A stretch of DNA of 64,000 nucleotides, taken from positions 744,001 through 808,000 of the forward strand of contig NZ_JARXVE010000003.1 in the NCBI RefSeq assembly GCF_029893345.1, given 5' to 3'. Positions 58,466 through 64,000 of this stretch are shown here, piece by piece. Both the position numbers and the translations under genes were made by a program. The number at the start of each line of letters is the position of its first letter. Position 1 is the first letter of the stretch. The stretch comes from Mycolicibacterium frederiksbergense (GTDB lineage: Bacteria > Actinomycetota > Actinomycetes > Mycobacteriales > Mycobacteriaceae). Under the pieces are notes generated by a model. That model had not been told where the DNA came from and searched no databases. It was given only the letters and a program-made list of their open reading frames with translations.

Positions 58466-59416
58466 TCAGGTCAGTGCGCGGCTGAGCAGGGGTGGCAGCT
58501 GGTCGGCCACCAGCGGGTAGGACAACGGCGAGGCGAACGCGATGGCGCCGGCGAGTTCTTGGGGGGTGAAGACGTGGTGCTGGCGGGCGGTGGCCCGCAG
58601 GCCGGCGATCGCCGGGTCGGCCAGCAAGACGTCGCGCTCCTGGTCGCTCGCGGTGGTCCAGATCAGGACATCGGCCGCGTCGAGCACCGGTGCAAGGTCG
58701 GCACGGGGAATCAGCGCGGGCACGTCGGGGACGGTGAAGCCCATCCGGGTGAGAAATTCGGTGCGCCACCCCGATCTGGTCTGCACACTGTCGTCGAACA
58801 GGGTGCCGTCCAGCAGCATGGCTTTTTTCCCGGCGAAGTGCGGGTTGTTGGCGGCCACGGCCTTGAACTTGTCGTCCACGCCGTTGATCAGGCCCACCAT
58901 CGCGTCGTTCTGGAACACCGCCTGGCCGATGATGGTGGCCTGGTCACGCCACGGTTCGAAGAACGCGTCCGGTCCGGACTGCGCGAGCGTCGGGGCGATG
59001 TCGGACAGTTTGGCGTAGGTGTCCGCGTCGAGGCCGGCGTTGGTGGCCACGATCAGGTCCGGTTTGAGCGCCGCGATCTCATCGACCTGGATCCCGTCGG
59101 TCAGGCTGAGCACGGTGGGTTGGGCGGCACCGAGCTTCGGTTGCGCCCAGGGCCACACGGCAAAGGGTTCGTCACCGATCCATTCGGTGGTTGCGATCGG
59201 GACGATTCCGAGGGCCAGGAGGTCGTCCTGCCCGGTCAAGCCGGCGCTGACCACTCGTTGTGGCGGCCCGGGGATTGTGGTGTCGCCGAAAATGTGGCGG
59301 ACGGTAACCGAACCATCATTGGCGACTTCGCCGAGCTTTTCCGTGCTGCACGCGGTGACCAGTGCCATCGCAGCGGTGATCGTGAGAAACCCTCGCCGTG
59401 ACCACGATGTCGGCAC
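58466..59416 (-). CDS. fecB2: Iron-siderophore-type ABC substrate-binding lipoprotein (FecB2-like)
   Basis: A 316-residue protein with a GTG start. The signal region contains a twin-arginine-like motif (SRRGFL) and a lipobox (LVTAC), so export by Tat and lipid anchoring at the Cys are likely. The mature protein has the PBP2 TroA-like fold (RVVSAGLTGQDDLLALGIVPIATTEW, LKPDLIVATNAGLD). Members bind Fe(III)-siderophores or haem outside the membrane. No permease or ATPase gene is adjacent, matching the orphan setting of Rv0265c. Confidence 0.85.
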   Translation of the reverse strand: MPTSWSRRGFLTITAAMALVTACSTEKLGEVANDGSVTVRHIFGDTTIPGPPQRVVSAGLTGQDDLLALGIVPIATTEWIGDEPFAVWPWAQPKLGAAQPTVLSLTDGIQVDEIAALKPDLIVATNAGLDADTYAKLSDIAPTLAQSGPDAFFEPWRDQATIIGQAVFQNDAMVGLINGVDDKFKAVAANNPHFAGKKAMLLDGTLFDDSVQTRSGWRTEFLTRMGFTVPDVPALIPRADLAPVLDAADVLIWTTASDQERDVLLADPAIAGLRATARQHHVFTPQELAGAIAFASPLSYPLVADQLPPLLSRALT

Positions 59417-59456
59417 TTAGCCAGGGTAACGGCTACCCCGGTCGCTGCCGGGCAGA

Positions 59457-60059
59457 TTACGGTTCGCCCAGCCCACGCAGCAGCACGGCCAGCCCGAACT
59501 CGAACGCATCATCGGCACGCACCGGCCTGGGCGCGCCGGTGGCCAGTGCTGCGGTCAGGTCCGGACCGACTTCGTCGCCCGACTCCCAGGGGTTGTCGGG
59601 GGCGGTGAGGTCCAGGGCGGATCCCAACACGTAGTTGTCGACCAGGGTGATGATCCGCAGCGTGTCGGTGGGGCTGAACCCGGCGCGGGCCAGGGTGACG
59701 GCCAGCGCGTTGTACATGGTCAGGGCCTGGCTGCTGTTGACGGCATAGGCTGTGAGCAGGGGAATCAGGCGCGGGTAGCGGGCGAAGCTGCCGCGGTATG
59801 AGCGCATGATGTCGGCCAGGATCTCGGTCCACGGCCGGTCGGCGTCGATATCGGGCAGCTCCACATCGGACATCGCCCGTTCGCGGAGCAGTTCGATGAT
59901 CTGCTCGCGTCCGGACACGTGGTTGTAGAGCGACGACGGGCTGACCTTGAGCTTGCGTGCCAGTTCGGGGATGGTGAATTCGCCGGTTGCGCAGGCGAGA
60001 TCCATTGCCGCACTGGCGATCCGGTCTATCGACAAGATCGGTTTCGATGGACGTCCCAT
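59457..60059 (-). CDS. TetR-family transcriptional regulator
   Basis: A 200-residue protein. The N-terminal HTH has FTIPELARKLKVSPSSLYNHVSGREQIIELL; the C-terminal part resembles TetR_C-type ligand domains (YAVNSSQALTMYNALAVTLARAGFSPTDTL). It is divergent from the amidohydrolase-permease pair, and a perfect AAACGAA palindrome lies between them, so it likely represses that pair and itself. The inducer may be the permease or hydrolase substrate. Confidence 0.87.
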   Translation of the reverse strand: MGRPSKPILSIDRIASAAMDLACATGEFTIPELARKLKVSPSSLYNHVSGREQIIELLRERAMSDVELPDIDADRPWTEILADIMRSYRGSFARYPRLIPLLTAYAVNSSQALTMYNALAVTLARAGFSPTDTLRIITLVDNYVLGSALDLTAPDNPWESGDEVGPDLTAALATGAPRPVRADDAFEFGLAVLLRGLGEP

Positions 60060-60120
60060 CGTCTGTTCCCCCTGTGTTTCAACTTGCCGCTTTACAACTG
60101 GGTGGTCCCCGTCACAGAAT

Positions 60121-60139
60121 AAACGAAACTCATTCGTTT
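60121..60139. promoter_or_regulatory. TetR-type operator upstream of amidohydrolase operon
   Basis: AAACGAA-ACTCA-TTCGTTT has perfect 7-bp arms in the 218-bp divergent region. It lies 61 bp from the regulator start and 139 bp from the amidohydrolase start. The rest of the gap shows no gene. Confidence 0.6.
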
Positions 60140-60277
60140 TAGGAGCTCGATGATCACTCTCAGCACCACTGGCGTTCTGACGTCTTGACCGCTTCGGTCG
60201 ACGTTGCCCGTCCCTACGGCGATGGCCATGAGGCCACCGCCGTCGTGAAATAGGAACCGATAAGGACTTAGTTCTCC

Positions 60278-61891
60278 ATGCTTGACAAAACTGCGACGCT
60301 TTTCCACGGCGGTACGATCTGGACTTCCACGGCGACCACCGATGCGCTGCTCATCGCCGATGGGGTGGTGCAGGCAGTGGGTGCCGATGCGCTGGCGTCC
60401 ACCGCCGACCGAAAGGTGGATCTGGGCGGCGGCTTCTTGATGCCGTCGTTCGGTGACGGCCACGCCCATCCGCTGTTCGGCGGTCTGGAATCGTCAGGAC
60501 CTGCCGTGCGGCCCTGTCGGTCGGTCGACGAAATTGTTGCTGCGGTAAAGGAATTCGCAGATTCACACCCCGATCAGGAGTGGATCGTCGGGGCGTCCTA
60601 CGACGGCAGTCTCACCCCCGGTGGGTTGTTTGATGCGCGATGGCTCGACGCGGCGGTCCCGGACCGACCGGTGGTGTTGCGGGCCTGGGATTACCACACC
60701 GTGTGGGTCAACTCGGTCGCGTTGCAGCGCGCCGGCATCACTGCCGACACCCCCGAGCCGGTGCTCGGGGAGATTCCGCGCCGTGAGGACGGCTCGCCGC
60801 TGGGCACGCTGCGCGAATGGGGTGCCACCGACCTGGTCACCGCGGTCATGCCGGCCCGTGACGAGGCAGTGCGGATCGCCGCCTTGGGCACGGCCGCCGA
60901 CTACTTTCTGGCGCGCGGCGTCACCTGGGTTCAGGACGCCTGGGTCGAGCCTGCGGAACTGGACACCTACATCGCGGCTGCCCAGCAGGGCGCGCTGCAG
61001 ATGCGATTCAATCTGGCGTTCTATGCCGATCCGCGCCACTTCGACACGCAGGTAACGCAATATGCTGCGGCCAGGGACCGGGTCCAGGCGGCGGGCTCAC
61101 CGCTGCTGACCGCGCAGACGGTGAAATTCTTCGCTGACGGTGTGGTGGAGAACGAGACCGGTGCATTGCTGGAGCCGTACTGCTCGGGCCTGCACTCGCA
61201 CGGCATGCATGTGTGGGAGGCCGACGCATTGGCCGAGGCGGCCAAGAAAGTCGATGATCTGGGCCTGCAGATTCATATCCACGCCATCGGTGATGCGGCG
61301 GTCCGCCGGGCGCTGGACGCCATCGAATACGTTGTGCGGCAAAACGGTCCGCGGGACCGGCGGCCGGTGATCGCACATGCTCAGCTGGTGGACGATGCCG
61401 ACCTGGGCCGGTTCGCCGAGCTCAGGGTCATCCCGAACATGCAGCCGCTGTGGGCCCAGATGGATGCCCTGATGACGGTGCTCACGATTCCGCGGCTTGG
61501 AGCCGAGCGGGCGGACCGGCAGTACCGGATGCGCACGCTGGAGAAATCCGGCGCGGCGTTGGCGTTCGGATCGGACTGGCCGGTGTCCTCGGGTGCGCCG
61601 CTGGACGGTATCGCCGTCGCGGTCTCGCGGTGCACAACCGAGGGTGAGCCGGCGGGTGGCTGGACGCCAGAAGAGGTTCTGCCGATCGAGCCCGCCCTGT
61701 CGTCGTACACCGGTGCGGTGGCGTATCAGGCGTTTGCAGAAGGGAGTTGGGGTCGCATCGTCCCAGGGGCGAGTGCCGATCTGGTGTGGCTGGACCGTGA
61801 TCCGAGGTACCTCCCCGCATCGGAGCTTGCTGCGGTGAGGGTGCGCGCCACCTATTTGCAGGGCACACAGGTCTATTCGGCCGCGGAGTGA
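60278..61891 (+). CDS. Amidohydrolase family 3 (YtcJ-like) metal-dependent hydrolase
   Basis: A 537-residue protein. The metal-binding motif GHAHP is near residue 63. A WDYHTVWVNS loop, FFADGVVENETGALLEPY, a later HIHAIGDAAVRRALDAIE and the C-terminal FGSDWPVSSGAPLDGIA aspartate all fit the YtcJ/imidazolonepropionase-like amidohydrolases. No signal peptide is seen. The APC permease gene begins 11 bp downstream, suggesting uptake followed by hydrolysis of an amide or N-acyl amine. Substrate unknown. Confidence 0.87.
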   Translation: MLDKTATLFHGGTIWTSTATTDALLIADGVVQAVGADALASTADRKVDLGGGFLMPSFGDGHAHPLFGGLESSGPAVRPCRSVDEIVAAVKEFADSHPDQEWIVGASYDGSLTPGGLFDARWLDAAVPDRPVVLRAWDYHTVWVNSVALQRAGITADTPEPVLGEIPRREDGSPLGTLREWGATDLVTAVMPARDEAVRIAALGTAADYFLARGVTWVQDAWVEPAELDTYIAAAQQGALQMRFNLAFYADPRHFDTQVTQYAAARDRVQAAGSPLLTAQTVKFFADGVVENETGALLEPYCSGLHSHGMHVWEADALAEAAKKVDDLGLQIHIHAIGDAAVRRALDAIEYVVRQNGPRDRRPVIAHAQLVDDADLGRFAELRVIPNMQPLWAQMDALMTVLTIPRLGAERADRQYRMRTLEKSGAALAFGSDWPVSSGAPLDGIAVAVSRCTTEGEPAGGWTPEEVLPIEPALSSYTGAVAYQAFAEGSWGRIVPGASADLVWLDRDPRYLPASELAAVRVRATYLQGTQVYSAAE

Positions 61892-61902
61892 GAGGAACTA
61901 GT

Positions 61903-63246
61903 TTGTCCGATTTGGATGAAGTGACCGAGGGGCGGCTGCGCCGCGCCCTCGGGCTGCCATCGCTGGTGCTGTTCGGTCTGGTCTACATGGTGCCGCTCAC
62001 CGTGTTCACCACCTACGGCATCGTCACCCAGACCACCGGCGGCAGGCTGTCCGTCGCATACCTGGTCACGTTGGCCGCGATGGTGTTCACCGCGCGGTCC
62101 TACGCCAAGATGGCGGTCGCCTACCCGGTCGCCGGATCCGCATACACCTACACACAGAAGGCTTTCGGCGCCCCGATCGGATTCCTCGCCGGCTGGTCAT
62201 TGCTGCTGGATTACCTGTTCCTGCCGATGATCAACTATCTGGTGATCGGCATCTATCTGCATGCCGCGGTGCCTGCGATTCCGGCCTGGGTGTTCGTCTT
62301 GCTGTCCATCGCGGCGGTGACGGTGCTCAACATCGTCGGCATCGTGTCGGTGGCCAGGGCGAGCGTCGTCATCATCTCGGTGCAGACGATCTTCATCGCG
62401 ACGTTCCTGGTGTTGACCTGCTCCAAGGTGTTCAGCTTCGGCACGGTGGACCTGATGGCACCGTTCCACGGTGACGGCAGCACTACCGGATTCAGCCCGG
62501 TGCTGGCCGGCGCGGCGATCCTGTGCCTGTCATTCCTGGGGTTCGACGCGGTGTCCACGCTGTCCGAGGAGACCAAGGACCCCAAACGATCTGTGCCGCA
62601 GGCAATCATGATCTCCACGGCGGCAGCGGGTGTGCTCTTTGTGGTGCTGTCCTATCTCGGACAGCTGGTGTTTCCGTCCAACCAGTTCACCGATGTTGAG
62701 TCCGGATCCCTGGACCTGATGCTGGCCACGGGCGGGCAGTTCATGCAGACCTTCTTCACGGCGGCCTATGTCGCCGGTGCGCTCGGATCCGCGATCGCGT
62801 CGCAAGCGTCCGTAGCGCGGATCTTGTACGCGATGGGGCGCGACGGCATCCTGCCGCGCACGTTCTTCGGCTATGTCTCGCCGCGGTTCGCCACCCCCGT
62901 CTACGCAATCGTGGCGGTGTCGGTGATATCGCTGCTGGCCATGGTGATCAGCCTGACCACACTTGCCTCGGTGGTCAGTTTCGGTGCGTTGGTGGCGTTC
63001 TCGGTGGTCAACCTGTCGGTCATCAAGCACTATTTCGTCGACCAGCGCGAACGCGACGGCGCCCAGGTGATCGGCAATCTCGTTCTGCCGGTGATCGGCT
63101 TCCTACTGACCGTGTGGCTGTGGACGAGTTTGTCCGGGGTTACGTTGATCATCGGGTTGTGTTGGCTGGCAGCGGGATTCGTGTGGCTTGCCGGGATTAC
63201 CCGTGGATTCCAGCGGCCGACGCCGGAGCTGGACATGAAGGAGTAA
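61903..63246 (+). CDS. APC-superfamily amino acid/polyamine permease
   Basis: TTG 61903 follows AGAGGA and gives 447 residues; GTG 61888 overlaps the upstream stop but lacks a site. Twelve hydrophobic helices are visible. The first includes LPSLVLFGLVYMVPLTVFTTYGIV, and the SYAKMAVAYPVAGSAYTYTQKAFG segment and FLGFDAVSTLSEETKDPKRSVPQAI are typical of APC transporters, including polyamine/putrescine (PuuP-like) uptake. It is co-transcribed with the amidohydrolase, so it probably imports that enzyme's substrate. Confidence 0.88.
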   Translation: MSDLDEVTEGRLRRALGLPSLVLFGLVYMVPLTVFTTYGIVTQTTGGRLSVAYLVTLAAMVFTARSYAKMAVAYPVAGSAYTYTQKAFGAPIGFLAGWSLLLDYLFLPMINYLVIGIYLHAAVPAIPAWVFVLLSIAAVTVLNIVGIVSVARASVVIISVQTIFIATFLVLTCSKVFSFGTVDLMAPFHGDGSTTGFSPVLAGAAILCLSFLGFDAVSTLSEETKDPKRSVPQAIMISTAAAGVLFVVLSYLGQLVFPSNQFTDVESGSLDLMLATGGQFMQTFFTAAYVAGALGSAIASQASVARILYAMGRDGILPRTFFGYVSPRFATPVYAIVAVSVISLLAMVISLTTLASVVSFGALVAFSVVNLSVIKHYFVDQRERDGAQVIGNLVLPVIGFLLTVWLWTSLSGVTLIIGLCWLAAGFVWLAGITRGFQRPTPELDMKE

Positions 63247-63264
63247 ACCCGGCCGCCCTGCGGG

Positions 63265-63687
63265 TCAGGCCACGCTGATCGTGACGTCGATGTTGCCCCG
63301 GGTCGCCTTCGAATACGGGCAGACCTGGTGCGCATCGTCGGCGATGGCCTGAGCGGTTTCCCGATCGACGCCGGGGATGCTGACATTGAGCCGGGCCCGC
63401 AGTGAGAACGCCCCGTCGGTGTTGAGCAGGTCGACCTCGGCGTCCACCGCGGTTTCGGCGGGCAGCTTCACATTGTGCTTGCCCGCGGTCAGGCCCATGG
63501 CGCTGAGGAAGCACGCCGACCAGCCGGCGGCGAACAGCTGCTCGGGGTTGGTGCCGGAGCCGTTGCCGCCCGGCGGGGTCAGCTGGATGTCGAGGTTGCC
63601 GTCGGAGCTGTAGGCCTCGCCCTGGCGGCCGCCGGTGGTGTGGGTCTGGGCGGTGTAGAGCACGTTGTCGGTCGGGTTGCTGGTCAC
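63265..63687 (-). CDS. ohr: Organic hydroperoxide resistance protein (Ohr/OsmC family)
   Basis: GTG 63687 follows AAGGAGAA and gives 140 residues, the standard Ohr length; an upstream in-frame ATG (63777) was rejected. The two redox Cys are in GWSACFLSAM and VCPYSKATRGN, with NPEQLFAAGWS typical of Ohr. It detoxifies organic hydroperoxides using lipoyl or low-molecular thiols. A 12-bp palindrome lies 29 bp upstream. The gene is convergent with the permease. Confidence 0.92.
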   Translation of the reverse strand: MTSNPTDNVLYTAQTHTTGGRQGEAYSSDGNLDIQLTPPGGNGSGTNPEQLFAAGWSACFLSAMGLTAGKHNVKLPAETAVDAEVDLLNTDGAFSLRARLNVSIPGVDRETAQAIADDAHQVCPYSKATRGNIDVTISVA

Positions 63688-63715
63688 GGCGGTTCTCCTT
63701 CGGGTGGATGGTCCG

Positions 63716-63727
63716 ATCCAATTGGAT
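63716..63727. promoter_or_regulatory. 12-bp perfect palindrome upstream of ohr
   Basis: ATCCAATTGGAT is fully self-complementary and lies in the 144-bp gap between the partial TetR gene and ohr. It could be a site for an OhrR- or TetR-type regulator; this is inference only. Confidence 0.35.
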
Positions 63728-63831
63728 GCGTTGGAGATGAACGCCGGGTATCGCTGCTGCGGGCCGATGAACGCCATGGTCGACCGGGTGGCAAGCTCAG
63801 CACCCGTGGCGCTGGTCGTTTCAGGTCACAT

Positions 63832-64000
63832 TCAAGCCGAGACGGTTGGGATTTCGCTGCCTTCACCGGCACGATCGGCCCATTTGGGGGAAGCAATGCA
63901 CAGTAGCGCCTCGGCGTGCGCGAGGAGATCCGCCTCGACATCCTCGGGAGTCAACAGCCCGGTCATCGCGTGTATGGCAAGGCCGTCTTCGAGGGCCACC
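63832..64000 (-). CDS. C-terminal end of a probable TetR-family regulator (partial)
   Basis: The minus-strand frame running in from the window edge reads VALEDGLAIHAMTGLLTPED followed by VEADLLAHAEALL and ends at 63832. The DGLAIHAM ... LLTPE pattern is that of the last helices of many TetR regulators. It points towards ohr. Only 56 codons are visible, so the assignment is tentative. Confidence 0.5.
   Translation of the reverse strand, partial: VALEDGLAIHAMTGLLTPEDVEADLLAHAEALLCIASPKWADRAGEGSEIPTVSA

Overview
The window looks like the chromosome of a rapidly growing mycobacterium (Mycolicibacterium or Mycobacteroides type). It is GC-rich, uses GTG and TTG starts often, and follows the gene order of the Mycobacterium tuberculosis Rv0241c-Rv0265c segment: htdX, fabG4, fadA2, fadE5, the Rv0245 flavoprotein, the Sdh1 succinate dehydrogenase, nirBD, a cobalamin/siroheme pair, narK, aac(2'), pxpCB and fecB2. 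These ortholog names come from remembered family sequences and gene order; no search was run. I saw no rRNA, tRNA, insertion sequence, prophage or CRISPR array.

Layout. (1) 1-4.3 kb: the C-terminal part of a Wadjet/MksBEF-type SMC ATPase, then a TetR regulator divergent from an NAD(P)-binding protein and a membrane protein, with tandem operator-like palindromes between them. (2) 4.4-15.6 kb: the fatty-acid block htdX-fabG4 / fadA2 ... fadE5. Accessory DNA lies inside it: a candidate structured small RNA (8.2-8.3 kb), an F420-type oxidoreductase, a two-component system, and a CapA-family gene bracketed by 87-bp direct repeats. (3) 15.8-38.5 kb: a glycolipid locus of the trehalose polyphleate (TPP) type. 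It holds a DUF3556 membrane protein, a bimodular 3717-residue polyketide synthase, and the divergent operon papA3-mmpL10-fadD23-PE-PPE hydrolase, followed by a Gap-like membrane protein. (4) 38.5-44.4 kb: a decayed SRPBCC gene, an intact SRPBCC gene, a flavin reductase, a 53-residue gene, and the sdhCAB operon with its small leading gene. (5) 44.4-57.7 kb: metabolic enzymes, a MocR/EamA divergent pair, assimilatory nitrite reductase nirBD, a CbiX/HemD-like pair in which the HemD-like gene is frameshifted, a nitrate transporter, AAC(2'), and 5-oxoprolinase subunits B and C. (6) 57.7-64 kb: a queuosine-precursor-type transporter, an iron-siderophore lipoprotein, a TetR regulator divergent from an amidohydrolase and an APC permease, Ohr, and the end of another TetR gene.

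How the genes work together. In the glycolipid locus the FadD23-type ligase would activate a fatty acid and load the PKS. The PKS adds malonate-derived units, PapA3 moves acyl chains onto trehalose, MmpL10 carries the diacyl intermediate outwards, and the secreted PE-PPE hydrolase finishes acylation in the outer layer. In the nitrogen block, NarK imports nitrate/nitrite, NirBD reduces nitrite using siroheme, and CbiX- and HemD-like proteins fit siroheme supply.

The points most worth checking are the candidate sRNA with a perfect 12-bp closing stem, the duplicated convergent gene ends around the CapA block, the PKS module without a dehydratase together with its 10-residue tandem repeat, the HemD-like frameshift in a G run, the amber-interrupted SRPBCC remnant, and a set of related intergenic palindromes.
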